NCBI GenBank assembly: GCA_003117195.1
Contig: BDSI01000092.1
Span: 132,001 to 196,000, forward strand
Direction of reading: 5' to 3'
DNA: 64,000 nt
Origin: Eudorina sp. 2006-703-Eu-15
Lineage: Eukaryota; Chlorophyta; Chlorophyceae; Chlamydomonadales; Volvocaceae
The translations under genes were made by a program, and so were the position numbers. Below are positions 47,021-59,723 of the stretch, piece after piece (position 1 is the stretch's first letter; every line of letters begins with the position of its first letter). Under the pieces are notes generated by a model. The model saw nothing but the letters and a program-made list of their open reading frames with translations, did no database searches and was not told the DNA's origin.

Positions 47021-48759
47021 CAGATTGCAGCATGCTTCATGTTTGAATGCAGGAGTCGACGGGAGGGATGGCGGGGCGATGGCCTGACAGCCGCCCGCCG
47101 TGCAGCCATGTTTGTACGTTGAAGCTTTGCAGTGGCAGCTTGCGACTATCAGATGGTGATGCAGGGATGCGTGAGCAATTGCAGCGCTGCGCCCTTCGTC
47201 GCGCTTCGCAGGAGAAGGCTGGCGCAGGTTGTGTGATTCTGTGCAAGTAGGTCGAAGTGGTCCAGCTAGGTACGATTGGGTTGACTTGGATTCATCCATG
47301 GAGCTGTTGCATTGTCGGTTAGTTGGTGATTACACTTGGTAGGTGTTGCAACGAAAACGGCTGCTTAGTCGTCCCTGCCGCTGCGCGGAGCTCGTATGGT
47401 TTGAGGCGCTGTCTGTGCGGATGGTCGCGGCTATCATTTATATCATGGCCATCTCGGCATGCTCGAGACGGTAGAATGTACAGGAAAACATAGTCGAAGC
47501 CTTACACGAACCGACAGCGTGCTGTTGCGGCGCTCCCACAGGGCAACTTCAAAAACGCACGTGAAAATCTGCCCGGGCTTCCCCGACTTCAGCGAAGGCG
47601 GGTATCATCCATGACACCCTGTTTCGTGGACCGGGATCGCGACACTAGGCACTGCGCTTTTCCGGCACTCACAAGCAACCACGTTTTGCAACGAGTCCCA
47701 ATCACTGAACGCACGAACAGCGTCCAATGCGTGCCTGCTGCAGCAAGCGCACAGTCACTCACGCTTATGATCAGTAGCCCTTCGCACGTTTCATTGAAAC
47801 CCTGTGAGCAAACAATCGCAAGGTATTACCACCACCATCGCTTCCGCGGCTGTTGCTGCTTCTGCGGCACTCAAATGAAGAATCTGTACCCTTCGGCACA
47901 GCGCGGGCATGCCCAAGTAATTCAAGACAAAAAGCAATCCTTGTAATGGTACATACTGGCATCTGAGGCGGCACACAAACGACGCAAACCAGTCACTTCA
48001 CCCCTAGCGCATGGAAGACTGTACAGAGGCGCGGCAACCGACTGACGATGCTTGAATTAGCCATGCACCATCCAAAGCTACGAGTTACTGGGGGGCAACA
48101 TCCAACGAGAGACACCGCCACGATCCGAGTTCGCTGCTCGCCTTCTAACCTCACGAGTTACAGCAGAACTCGGTGGCCGATATTGGCGCAGTCCAATACG
48201 AGCACCCAGCAAATATTCCTAGCCTTTGAAACGATGCAGGTGTCTAGACGCATCAGTCAGCAGAACGCCCCCTTCCTGTATGCCAAAACCGATGCAGCCC
48301 GTAATGGCACGACCCGGTATGTCCACCAGCTGCGGGGTCAAAGCGCGACACCAACCAATTCAAACCAGAACACACAAACCACGCCAGCACCACAACATGC
48401 CCAACGCACTTGCGACAGCTGCCATCGGTACCAACCTTGTCTTGCAAGAGATGCTGCGGATGCCCGCCGTGTGGTCCTCACGGCCGCAGTAGCGGCCACA
48501 GCAGAAGCCGTGCAACCATCATCGCATCCCGCTTTCACATGCTACGGACATTACCAACTCATTATAGACGTATACATGCGCTCCAGCAGGCGCTCGAACT
48601 CACGACTACTCGCAACAGCCCTGCTCTGCACGTCACGCTCATGTCTACGGTCCGCTGTCAGGGCCCCCACAAGCCGACTTGCCCCGACAACGTCCTCTCA
48701 CCGTTGCTCCCACAACTCGACTCAATGCGCAACCCACCCAACCCCTTCCCTCACGCCAC
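47021..48759. other. Convergent 3' region between the FHA-RING gene and the RETICULATA-related gene
   Basis: The flanking genes point at each other. TGTAA signals exist on the plus strand at 47942-47946 and on the minus strand at about 47330-47334 and 47500, so the two 3' ends may overlap. No other gene seen. Confidence 0.4.
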
Positions 48760-51570
48760 TCAAGCGACTGGCCGCCCCGCCGCCAGTAATTGCCCGGCGC
48801 CCGCCGCCGCTGTCGCTGCCGCCAATACCTGCTCGAGCTCCTTACCCGCGCTGTGATGCATCAGCTGCTCCTCCGGCAGCGAGTCCCGCGCTTGCCGCGC
48901 CACAACATCCGAGTCCTGCTGGATTGCCGACAGGGATGCCGAGGCGTGCTGGACCTGGACTCCGTCCTGGACCTCACGCGTTAGCCGCTCGCCCGAAGGT
49001 CCAGCCACGGCCAGAACCTGGTCGAGCACCAGCTCCTCACCCGGCTGCTGCTGCACAGCCGTCACGCGGCCCGAAGTCGACGCCAGGTCCTCCGCCGCTG
49101 AGGGCTCCGCCGCCGAGGCGGCGGCATGCGGCTCCGCTTCCACCGAAACCGGCGCCAGCACCGCTGCCGCCGCCGGGGCGGCGGCTACCGCTGCTGGCTC
49201 AGCCGCAGTCACTGGCTTGACGACCTTTCGCCGCACGACCACCTTCTTCTTCACCACCCGACGCCGCGGCAGCGTGGACGGGTCAGGTAGGCCTTGGCAC
49301 AGCGCACGGTGCGTCTCGCCAATCTGGTTGCTGACCAGGCGGGCGGCGCCGCTTGCCGCCAGATACGTCCACAAGAAATTGCTGTGACCCAGGAGGTACC
49401 TGTCCATCCCGCCGATGAGCTGGTATCGGGTGTTAGCGGAAAGCGCAAAGAAAGCTGCCAGGCCGGCTGAGCTTCGCGCGACGTCGGGCACGGGGATGCT
49501 GGGCTCGAAGTTCGGATCCACGTACTTCCGGCGGAGCGCCACGGCCGCAGACGAGAGCAACGAGGTACCCGCGCCCGTCAGCAAGCCCACGGCGGAGAGC
49601 TCTGCGGCTTTGGAGAAGAAGCCGGCGATACGGGCCTGCGGCGTGTAGTTCCGCAGCGGCCCGTTGGCGTCGAAGACGCAGTTCGGCAGGCTGTCCAGCA
49701 TCTGCGCAGCAGAGGGAAGCAGGGCGACGGCGCTCATTTCAAGTCGGTTTGAAGCTCGTGGGAATCCCTTCTCCATCCTGCAGTAAGACCAAACCCACAG
49801 AGAATGAAATCCCGCGACACGTGCTCATAATTATGGCCCATGCTCTTAACCCATATCCCAATTTGCGCCATCCTTGATTATCATGCCAAGATTCCCATCG
49901 GGGTCGCCTGGTGCAAAAACAATCTTGTCCCGGCGTCAGCGCCGCCCAACGAGTCCTTTCACCACCGGTTCTGCACGAGACTTGATACTTGACAGTAATC
50001 ACTGCCATTTGGAGGAACACACCAACCCAGACTTCATCTTGAGCTCCGCCCACCTACATCACGCATGTGCCCGCACAACCCCCCTTTTCGTACACTTCGA
50101 AAACATCCATCCGTGCGATTTAATCCTTCCAAAGTGCCCCTCCATACCTGCTGCCATGGGAACTTGTGCACGCTACCGTAGGAGCGCGTCGGGGCCACCA
50201 TCCACACGGTGGCGCTAGTGGCGGCGGCCATGCCGATCGTGTTGATGAGCACCAGATCCAGCTCGTCCTTGAAGCGGTCGCCACGCGCCCTGTACTCGTA
50301 GTACAGGGACGAGCAAGCCGCTATCGTGGACTCAATAATCATCTTCTGCACGAAAGCTGGATCTGCCATCAGGCGGCCCACGAAGTCGCGCGCCCACTGC
50401 AGGGGTGAACGAGTAAATCGAAGAAAGGACAGGGGTTGGCAAATGATGCAAATAAAGCAACACAGGGTGCACATACAATAGCCCGTGGTGTTGGAGTAAT
50501 CGCGCAGTGTCACCCTCCGCTCCCTTGTTCACAAGCCACCTCACTCCTGTTTGCACCCCCACCAACCCTACACTGCGGTGGTCCTCGACAACCGAAACCA
50601 CCCGCACTTACAGCAGGCGGAAGAGACCTCGAGACGGTCCGCGTCAGGTTCGGGCGAACGTCCATGGCGAAGAATCGGACGAGCTGTGCTGAGCTGAAGA
50701 GGCCCATCTCCACCGCTCTCCGCAGGATGAGAGGCAGCTCAGCAACCGTGCGCATCCACTCCGCAAATACCGCACCAATCGAGAATTTATCGTAAGACTC
50801 TGGGATGAGAGTGCGGAAAAAGGCATCTCCGCCCTGGCCGTCACCCTCTCCGTCGCCATCGCCGTCCTCGTTGAAGTAATCGTCATCGTCGCCACCGTCA
50901 CCGTCGCCACCACCGCCACCGTTATGGATGTTCTTACCAATGTCACCACCACTGCCTCCGTCATCCAGCTTAGGCGCGACCGCAGGAGGAGTGGGCATGA
51001 CAAACTCCAACCTGCTGCGCTCCATGACTGCTCCCAAGCTGCCTCCAGAGCCAAAGTTTTGGCCGCCACCGCCACCCTTAGCGGCCACCACGTTTGGAAC
51101 TGACATACTTGGATTAAATTGGCCGCTGAAGTGGCCCTTGTTGGCCTCCTGCAGCGTTTGCGGCGTGCGCGACGTGGGTCACCCTTATCCGACAGAAACG
51201 TACCACTACAAGGCTAATATTAAATAGGATTGACAAAACTAAACCGCGGCTACGTCGCGCCATGGATTGCGGTGGTGCGAAGGGAAAATGCCCATATACG
51301 TGAAACTGACCAGCCCTTGATACAATAGTGGCCTTGCTGAACCAATTGCGTCGTTAGGTATAGACATACACGCAAGATCACGGGAGATCGGTGAATACTC
51401 ACCTCGCCAGGGTGAGCGACGCCAGCCGAACATAGAACCGTGGTTGTTGGAGCACGCACCAGTCCAGGCGCCAGCAACCTTGCAGGCTTCAGCGTAGTTG
51501 CTAGGCGCACCGGTCGCAACTGGCAAGTCGGGGCTGCCGAAGCAGGGCGAAGGCAACGTGCGGACCGCAT
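48760..51570 (-). CDS. RETICULATA-related (DUF3411) plastid membrane protein
   Basis: Exons in coding order: 51570-51403, 51148-50612, 50396-50148, 49701-48760; all phase 0, about 631 residues. Exon 1 is a typical transit peptide, rich in Arg, Ala and Thr with no acid residue until its end (MRSARCLRPASAAPTCQLRP...). Exon 2 has a Gly/Asp low-complexity stretch, then DKFSIGAVFAEWMRTVAELP. Exons 3 and 4 hold the family core: DFVGRLMADPAFVQKMIIES, EYRARGDRFKDELDLVLINT, FSKAAELSAVGLLTGAGTSL, PVPDVARSSAGLAAFFALSA, NTRYQLIGGMDRYLL. Plant relatives sit in the chloroplast envelope and affect leaf cell development and metabolism; the molecular role is unknown. The Ala/Glu-rich tail of about 150 residues after PRRRVVKKKVVVRRKVVKP is not part of the family core. 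The final exon start was chosen at the acceptor after a pyrimidine tract at 49702. Confidence 0.85.
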
Positions 51571-52839
51571 CCTGGATAAGCTCTGAGAATGTATAAGGTA
51601 ATTGCCCTTAAATTGGTCAGGGTGCAAATGACCTACAACAAGTCAATTGACAACCCTTAAGACCCGGGCCTGTGGAAAGAAAGGAAGATGGCAGAGGGTC
51701 CTCGATTTTTGGGACCCACACCTGTACGGCACAGCACGGTCACTATCTGTTGAAGCGATCTCCATCACATGGCGGAATTATGCTAGAGGTTCTGAAGCGG
51801 TCCCTCAGATCGCTGCATGGTAGCAGTCTGTTGCTATGGGACATAGGTACCGTCACTTGTTGACAAACCCGCGTGCTCTTGGGGCCGGTCATCCTTTACA
51901 ACAAACGTATGTCATCTGCCTTCCTGAATAAGCATGTCATGGATGCCTCACATGGTCACACGAAAATGTTACACGAAGGTGGTTGCGCGATGTTTGCGCA
52001 ACGCCAACTTCGGACTCGTCATTTCCGTAACACGTAAATCAACAGACTTACTTGGAATTTAAGACAAGGGACAAAGCGCACCTCCCTGTGCTCGGTCGAT
52101 TCCGGAACGTTCCGCAACCCTATCGTGCGTGTTGACATCCGTGCTCGGTTTCCTTAGGCCAGTTCAACCTTCTACTAACTGTACCGCATGCGCACACAAG
52201 TAACGCTACAGCACCCAGACGTGGCGACTGCTTCCTCACTCCGGCGGGGCCGGCCAGGTACGTCGGTCGGCGCAGATTCGCCGACCAGCAAAGATGGGGC
52301 GGGTCCGATGCACATTCCCAAACCAGATGGAACAGGCCTCATGGAAGCAAACTGCACGAAATCCCTCTGCCTGAAGTTGTCAGCTCCGCTCAGGTCAGTT
52401 CAGAACTCCGCACGCCCATGCCAAGTGTCACAACGACAACTGACCCACCGAACTGTTCATCCAACAACCCACATGACAGCGCTGTCCCAGCGCTCCATCC
52501 ACAGCAACACCGCCACATACGGCAGCAATATCGCCACACCGCTTAAACTCCAGCACGTGCTCCGGGATACAATCCACAGTCTGAAGCACATTGCACGGTC
52601 TGAACCACGCACCGCTTCAGTCCTCCGGTCGCCGTCATCTGACACGGTGCGGCGGTAGCGTGTTCCTGCACTCCACTTGACACGAAATTAGAGCTCACGC
52701 AGACTATACTGGGCAGTTTCGCACGGCGATCAGACAGCGAGGGCCTGCGACTCGGCCTGTCTGTGCCGCCCTCCTGCCACCGGTGTTGCCACCACATTCC
52801 GCGCTGCCCGCAACGTCTGCAGCAGAGGCAGCGTCACAT
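51571..52839. other. Intergenic between two minus-strand genes
   Basis: Holds the upstream region of the RETICULATA-related gene and the 3' flank of the mS38-like gene. A 156-residue plus-strand frame at 52188 is unrecognised and probably chance. Confidence 0.35.
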
Positions 52840-53331
52840 TTATTTGGCCACCTTGCGGTTCAGTCGCCGCCGCTTCTTGATCTTGTGCTTCTTGATTTTG
52901 AGCCGCCGCCAGGCCTTCGTCGTGATCGTGCGCACGGAGGCGTGGGCCGTATGTGCCGGATACGGCACCAGCGCCGGACTGCTTGCCGAGGGCGAGGGCT
53001 GTGCCAGCAACGCAGCGACCACACGTCCGCAGCATCCAAGTGGAGCGGCGAGGCGATTTGGGGTGAAGGGCAGGACGGGGTGTCGCAGTTGGGAGGTGGC
53101 TGTCGGTCTGTGCCACAGCGCCATGTCGCCACGGTGAACCCACTGAGGCATGCCCATTCCTGTGGCTGCGGACTGCAAGATCGACTCATTCATCGGCTGC
53201 GCAGCCGTTGCAGGCTGCGTGGAGAGGTTAAAATCATGCTGCGTGATGAAAGAGGACGTCGTCCATAGCCCCACAGCTTTGGAAGTGCTTGCGCAAGATG
53301 CGAAGCAAGTAAATATTGGTCTCCGCAGCAT
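52840..53331 (-). CDS. Mitochondrial ribosomal protein mS38 / COX24-type (DUF1713)
   Basis: Single uninterrupted exon, 163 residues, ATG to TAA. The N-terminus MLRRPIFTCFASCASTSKAV is Arg/Ser-rich with no acid residues, like a mitochondrial presequence. The C-terminus TKAWRRLKIKKHKIKKRRRL followed by NRKVAK is the short, very basic helix that defines the AURKAIP1/COX24 domain of the small mitoribosomal subunit. The middle is low complexity and not conserved in this family. Assignment rests on the C-terminal motif alone, which is short but characteristic. It is the only intronless gene in the window. Confidence 0.75.
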   Translation of the reverse strand: MLRRPIFTCFASCASTSKAVGLWTTSSFITQHDFNLSTQPATAAQPMNESILQSAATGMGMPQWVHRGDMALWHRPTATSQLRHPVLPFTPNRLAAPLGCCGRVVAALLAQPSPSASSPALVPYPAHTAHASVRTITTKAWRRLKIKKHKIKKRRRLNRKVAK

Positions 53332-53640
53332 CGGCTGTTCAGTTCAGCGTCCCTATGAACTGTGCATCGCACCCTGTAAAACCTAAGCTGTCCACAATGA
53401 AAGTGCCACGTGTAGGAGTTCAGCACGCTCGTGACGTCTTGAGTTGCAGCGTTGCAGCATTACATTGGTTTGCGAGTGCGTTTGCAACTACTTTGTACGG
53501 ACTTGACACTCCTTGTGTCCTTGAACTGTTTGCGCGGGTCTTGATATCGTATCTGATAACCCTTACGACTGCATCAGCTGGTTATCATAACTGCAATAAG
53601 TTATTACCCTTTTACTTGCGGTATTGCAACCTTGCCCCTC

Positions 53641-56339
53641 ATGAGCGATGCGTATTTAACCAGCGCCGTCTCGACGCCCACCGAAGTCGACGACCATTTA
53701 GTTAAAGTCGTCTTCGTAGGCAGTGCGGGCGTCGGCAAGACTTGCCTGATACGGAGGCTCTTCACGGACAAGTTCAGCCAAGACACGCAACCTACAATAG
53801 GTGCGGGCGGTGCCGTCAGAGGCACAGCGGTAGCTAAGCGGGAAACGGAGGGCCTTGTCCACTGCTGGGGCACTGGGCACGCCACGTTTTCTCCTCGCAC
53901 CCAACAAGGGCAGGGTAGCACCCTTGGGATTCTTCTCGGGTGCGCCGACGAGAGCACCCGCACCCTGCCTGGAAGGGCCACCCGATCAACCCACACAACA
54001 CATTGAACACCCAGAGACCACACTTGCGCGCATCAGCGCCCGGGGACCTGTCCCCTCCGTGGCTACCATGCTCACGACCACCGCACCGCGCGGGCCCCCT
54101 GCGGCCTACCGGTTCCCCGACCCAATCCCCAACAAAAACCCTCTTCCCCCCATGCTTTCAGCTTCTCCCCCTGCTCCTTGCCATTCCCCAGGGTGCGACT
54201 TCCAATTCAAGCGGTACAAATTCGACAACAAAAGCGTGGGAGTTACGCTCTGGGACACCGCAGGCGCGGGTGCGTGCCAACTGGCAGCGGGCCATTACCG
54301 GGAAACCCCAGCAACGCGGGGAGACCCCCAGCAACGCGGGGGGACCCCCAGCAACGCGAGCACTGCCCTGTGACCAGCACCCGCGCAGCAACCCTGGCCC
54401 CAGCCTCGGCAGTTCTGTGAGCCATTGCGGAAAGGGTCGGGACTTTCTCTCCGGCGCATGACCCGGCCCTGGCCCCCCCCCCCGATCTCCCCCCGCGCGC
54501 GTGTGTGCCGCGCTGCCGCGGCCCGTTGGTCCCCTCCCGCAGAACGGTTCCAGGCGGTGACCGCAAACTACTACCGGGGCGCGCAGGGCATCGTGTTCGG
54601 TGAGCGGCTGCGGGGGGTGGACGGGGTCTGTCCCGTCGGAGGGCACCGGAGGAGGAGGAGGAGGGCGCGACGGGCGGGGGATGGGCTGGACAGTCGCAGT
54701 GCATGGCTGGCTGGTTGGCTGGCTGGCGACTGCAACAAGGTGAATGGTCTGCGGCCAAAGAACGGAAAACAACATTACAGACGAACTCGGGTGGTCTGGG
54801 AGGGATGGGATGAAGGAATGAGCGACGGGACGTTGGGGGTTAGGTTCGGCGGGGTGGGGTTGGGCAGTAGATGAGGTCGGGATGCATCAGGGGTTGGGGG
54901 TGGGCCGGCCCCGATTCAGGGCTCGGCTAGAGCGGCTTGGGGCGCGGCCAAGCAGCAGTCGGCGGCTCGTGGCCCCGTGTCGTTGCGCCGCTGTACTCAG
55001 CAGGGTTTCAGCAAACGTCCCGACCGACCTGAGTACCGCCCAGAGCGAACCCCTCCTGCCACTGCCGCCGCTGCACCGCTGCAGAAGGTACCCGAGGTGA
55101 GCCCCTTTCGTCAATAAAGACAGCGAAACCGCAAAATGGCACCAAACCGATAACAACCGATGTTGGGATGTCGTACGAAGACGGCGAAGCGTTGACTCAT
55201 ACGAAAGTAGTGGAAGCTGATGTGTTCAGATAGGGGACGGCTGACAACTAGGAAACGCCGTGGTGGTGCTTGCGAGGAGAGGGGTACCGGTTGAGCCCTC
55301 GGGCGGCGAGCCCCTCCCCTCCTGCTATGACTGGCCGGTAATGTACGATTGCAGTGTACGACGTCACTCGGCGGGATACCCTTGATGCCATCGCCCAGCA
55401 CTGGCTGCCCGAGGTGAGCCGCTTCTGCACCTTCCCCGACGCCGTCAAGATGGTGGTGGGCAACAAGATCGACATGGTGAGATGGGGAAACGAGGGGCGG
55501 AGAGCTGAGATGGATGTCCGCGGAGAGGGGCAGATCTGGCTGGGTGCGTAGGGGGGCCGGGCAGCGCAGGTTGGGGGAAGGAAGGCGAGGCGAGGGGAGG
55601 GGAGGGGAGGGGAGGGGAGGGGGCCACAGCCCTCTCGTCTCTTCGCAACCCGTGAGGTAACGCGTCGCTCTTAAGGGCCGCGCCGCCACTGGCGCACACG
55701 TGTACAAAGTACCGCCGTCGCCGTGAGCACAACCACCCTTCCACTGCGCAACCCACACCCAACCCACACCTGTCCGAATCGGGTTTGCGCGGGGGCGATC
55801 TCCTCCACCGCTCCCCATCCCCCCTCGCGGGACCGAGCGAGTTGCCCCCTTGTTGCCAATAAAAAACAGCCCCCCGCGCACCTACCATCTCAATCCGCGT
55901 CGCAACCGGGCCTTTGCTCTGGCAACCAGCGCAGCTACATGTCTACCCCGCCCCACCCCAATCCACCTCTCACCCCCCGGGGGCGGGTCTGGGCAGTTTC
56001 CATTGTGGCCCCCGCCTCACCCCCTCCCAACCCACCCCCGCGGTGCGGCTGCGCGGACAGGCGGAGGCCCGTGCGGTGGCCCCCGAGGAAGGCGCCGCAT
56101 TTGCCCGCGAGCACGGCTGCATGTACCAGGAGACATCCGCACGTACGGACGAGGGCGTGTACGACGCGCTTGTGTGGGGCGTGCTGGTCAACATCGTTGA
56201 CACGCCCTCCCTGCTGCGCAGCTACGCGCACGAGCGGCTCGACATCGATAAGCCCGCGTCGTGGCCGGGGGCGGAGGGCGGCGGCGGCGGCGGGGAGGCG
56301 GGGGCGCATGGGCGGGGAGGGGGGGGCTGCTGCGGGTGA
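53641..56339 (+). CDS. Rab-family small GTPase, Rab18/RabC type, switch II Gln replaced
   Basis: Exons: 53641-53800, 54192-54269, 54543-54599, 55355-55476, 56061-56339; phases agree, about 231 residues. G1 is GSAGVGKT, the G3 Asp is in WDTAG, G4 is NKID and G5 is ETSA. The C-terminus GGGGCCG carries a double cysteine for geranylgeranylation. The segment EEGAAFAREHGCMYQETSAR followed by a DTPSLL element is like Rab18/RabC, which act on ER, lipid-droplet and Golgi membranes. The intron join gives DTAGAERF: the catalytic Gln of DTAGQERF is Ala. The chain is some 20-25 residues longer than usual because of a Gly-rich tail before the cysteines. The join could only be checked by eye; the GT donor used (g/gtgcgt) is the sole one keeping phase with the ERFQAV exon. 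Confidence 0.88.
54305..54358. repeat. About 20-bp minisatellite, three copies, in Rab intron 2
   Basis: Three tandem units containing ccccagcaacgcgggg, inside the intron after the switch II exon. Confidence 0.85.
55577..55621. repeat. (gggga)n simple repeat in Rab intron 4
   Basis: A purine run of gcgag/gggag units, G-rich on the plus strand. Confidence 0.85.
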
Positions 56340-57215
56340 GGAGGCGGAGCGGCTGACGGTTCGGGAGAAGGGGGGGGTACTGACGAGCGGAGGGGGAGGA
56401 GAGGCGGATGGGAGGGGGTACCGATGGGGAGAGTGAGCTGCAGCGAAGAGGACTCCGGAACGAGCGGCGGGAATGGAGGGAACGGAGCTGCGGGTCAGGA
56501 AGCCCAAGGGGGGGACCGCTGCAGGCGGGCGGGGGGCCTGCACATTGCGAGCTGGTAGAAGCTTTCACATGAGAGACCAAAGTGCGGGAGGCGAGCTCGC
56601 GGCGGGGTAACAGCAAATGTCGTCGGCCTTTCGGTATTGCTCTTGATGTCCTCCTGGTTGGGGGAGGGCACAGGCCCGGGACCGGCGCGGCGGTGGTGGC
56701 GTTGGGGGCCCCTCGTCAAGCGGCCGGAGGGAGCGCATCCGCGCCGGCTGGGGAGAAGGGGGTGTGCAGCGGGAGGGTGTTGGCTGGCGGGGGGCAGCGT
56801 CCACCGTCGGAGGCCTGGGGGGGGAGGGGGGCCGTGGGGCCCTGCAGTCGAGTTGGCACTTGGTGGCCGGGCGCTGGTGGGGGGGATGCAGGGTTTCAAG
56901 GTGAGGTGGGGTGTGGGTGAGGTGAGGTGTGGGTGAGGCAGACCCCAGAAAGGGGGCCGCAGTGCCGGCCGGTTGGGTGGCAGGAGCGCTGCTGTCACCT
57001 CTGGGTGCAGCTGCGGGGTTGCAGAGCGGAGGCTGGCGGTGGCTTTGGAGGAGCAGCACGCGGCGGTGAGGGGTGAGCGACCAGGCTGGCGGGCTCAGCC
57101 CGGCTGGTGACGCATGATGTGGGCAGCTGCACACACGCGTGGTGCGCGCGGTGGTGTGCCGCCCGGCAGGTATGTACCGTATGGTTGCGTCCAGGTAGGC
57201 GACGCGTGTCTTTTA

Positions 57216-57220
57216 TGTAA
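57216..57220 (+). terminator. TGTAA polyadenylation signal, probably of the Rab gene
   Basis: TGTAA about 880 bases after the Rab stop codon, in a local AT-rich patch. A long 3' untranslated region is assumed. Confidence 0.35.
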
Positions 57221-59723
57221 TTGTTATTCAAAGAGTTTCTTTGGGGGTGGTAAGGCCCCACTCGGAAGTGATGTTGTTGTTGTGTGTGGGTTTTGAGAAC
57301 TGAGGCGCGAGGAAGGAGGACGCCGGCCGGACCGCCCATGCTGTTGTTGTGTGTCAGGTAGGGTTGACAAGGAAACTGCCCAGACATGTCATATGTGCCT
57401 CATAAAGGTCAGGTAGGGTTTTGTTCGCGTTTGCTGCGTGCTGGGGGCGCTGCGGGAGAGGGGCGGCGCGTGGGCTGGGAAGCGCATCTCCTCATCACGG
57501 ACGCCTTCTCAGCGCGTTCTGGACACGGACAGGTGTGGTTCGGGGTGCTGGGCCCGCAGGGCTCAACCCACCGGTACGCCCCGGGCGGGCGAGACATCGC
57601 TGAGTGTGAGAGTGAGTACTGCTGTGTACGATCAAGACAGATATTATGGGCGGCCAACGCGTGTGGTGTCGTACATCATATGTTGCTGAACTGTGAGCGT
57701 TCCCAGACGGGCCGCAGGCGATCTCGCTATGAGAGGTCGGGAATGTGTACCATAACTACCATAACTACCGTTGATGTTGTCGGCGGTTGTAACAGGCAGC
57801 GCGGGGTATCAGGTGGGGCGTCGAGGTGCAAGAAGGGGAAACGAGGCTCCGCGGCGACCCACGGGTCGGACAGCGCCCAGCCTGCGGACCCGTGGGTCAC
57901 GGGTCGGACCGCGGCGTTACATCAGGGATCAGCACACCGGCAGGATTCCCCCGGGTCGGATCGGGTCGGGTCGGGTCGTCTAGAACCTCGGAGCAGCCGC
58001 GGACTCGTACTTGGGACGTGGCAGGTTGGCGCCTGGTGTGGTGCCCTGCCCGCCTGCCCGCTTTGCCTGCCCAGACAGAGGGTGTGTCTGCGGGAGGCCA
58101 CACGACGGACGGACGGATGCTGTGCGCGGGGGTGCAGAGGACACGCGGCACGAGCTGGGCGGGGCTGGGCCGGGCGGGACTCCGAAACCACACCCACCCG
58201 CCTGGGTGTCCAGCGGTTGTCCGCGACGAGGCCACCGCCCGACCCCCTCTCCCCCCCTCCCCCCCCCGGGTGACCGCATCAGGCAAGGGGTGTTAGACCG
58301 GTTGAGGCAGGTCGGCACTCGCGCGGTCACGTCCGTATGCAGGGCCATGCCGTTTGTGTGGCAGCGGGGCCTTACGTGCTGCGGCCTTACTGCCGGAGGA
58401 TCGGCATCACTGGGTGGGGTGGGGCGGGGGGCCGGGGAGATTGGGGGCTGCAGCGCGTTGGGAGTGCGCGGTCTGCAGGGCTGGCTACACAGTCGGTCGG
58501 TCGGGTCGGTTGGTCGAGGGCGGGGGGCAGGTATGAGGAATGAGTTGGTCGTTGGTTCCGTGGATCGCTGAACACGGGCGGAGGAGGGGGAGGAGGAGGA
58601 GGGGGAGGAGGAGGACGGGGAGGAGGAGGAGGAGGAGGGGGAGGAGGAGGAGGAGGAGGGAGGAGGAGGAGGAGGAGGGGGAGGAGGAGGGGGAGGGGGA
58701 GGAGGAGGAGGGGGAGGAGGAGGGGGAGGGGGAGGAGGAGGAGGAGGGGCGCATCTGCGGACGCCTGCTACAAGAACGGGCGAGCCGCGGGAGGTGTGTG
58801 TTCAACCCGCCCGAAATACCCAGGTGCATGTGTTGATTAGCAGGCAGGGGGGTTAAGTGCGTGATACGCAGTGGGCATGGCAGTGCCCCAACAATTGCGC
58901 ATATGCGTACATGATGGACCCGATACTCGACCCCTCAGATGCGTGCGTGTGTGTGTGTGTGTGTCTCCGGTCGACGTGTCCCCGGGGGAGGGTGTTCGGC
59001 GCGGTCTTGCGAAGGCGCGGTCATGGTCAGTCTCCCTGATTGCGACGGGGCCTTATGTGCGTGTGGCTGGGATGGTCATCAGGGCGGCGGAGCTGGCGGG
59101 GTGACAACGGGGACGGAGGGGAGGGCAGGGGAGGGCAGTGAGGACTATTGGAGGGCGTCAACGCTGCCAGGGCTGATGTAAGGTGGCTTGGGTGCGCAGG
59201 CACGCCAGGCTCGCTGTCACGCGGCCGGTGTGGCTCTGCCTCCGATGTACCAACAGGATCGGAGAGCGGGCAGAAGCCAATGAGCGGGCCTCTGGGCTCT
59301 ATGCGGTTCTGTGCCTGCGGGTTCAGTTCGTTACAGGGTCGGGCACAACCCAGCAAAACCATGCTCAAGGCCCTGGCGCGGCTCATGAAAAGGCCTAGAT
59401 CCACAGGTCCCTGGTGTCGTCAAGTGCTTGGTTGCAGTTATGCGAAAAACAGGTCTTTGAAATTTAATCACACGTAATCACGGGCCGTGTCTTGGCCGTA
59501 CAACGACCATGGAGCGATGCCTGCTATCTTGCCAACCAACCTGTTTCTATGAAGTCATAATATACAACGTATCTCCTGTTGGTCTTGAAACTTTTGTGGT
59601 TGCAAACGTGCCGAGCTGTCCGTTGTCAGACTGCATGTTGTGGGCCTGACCAGGTCATTTGACTTTCGTTACCACGATGGACGTGTACTTGAAATTTTAA
59701 ACTGGTACTTTTCCTTCACGATC
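57221..59723. other. Intergenic, no gene supported
   Basis: G-rich DNA with many GC-driven open frames but no splice-consistent exon set or motif. It contains a (gag/ggg)n array and a short (gt)n run at about 58947-58964. Confidence 0.35.
58579..58749. repeat. (gga)n purine array
   Basis: About 170 bases made almost only of gga and ggggga units on the plus strand. It yields false Glu/Gly- and Ser/Pro-rich frames. Confidence 0.95.

Noticed and set aside
48048..49220. 390-residue plus-strand frame
   Set aside because: Antisense of the RETICULATA-related final exon; Pro/Ala/Arg composition typical of GC shadows.
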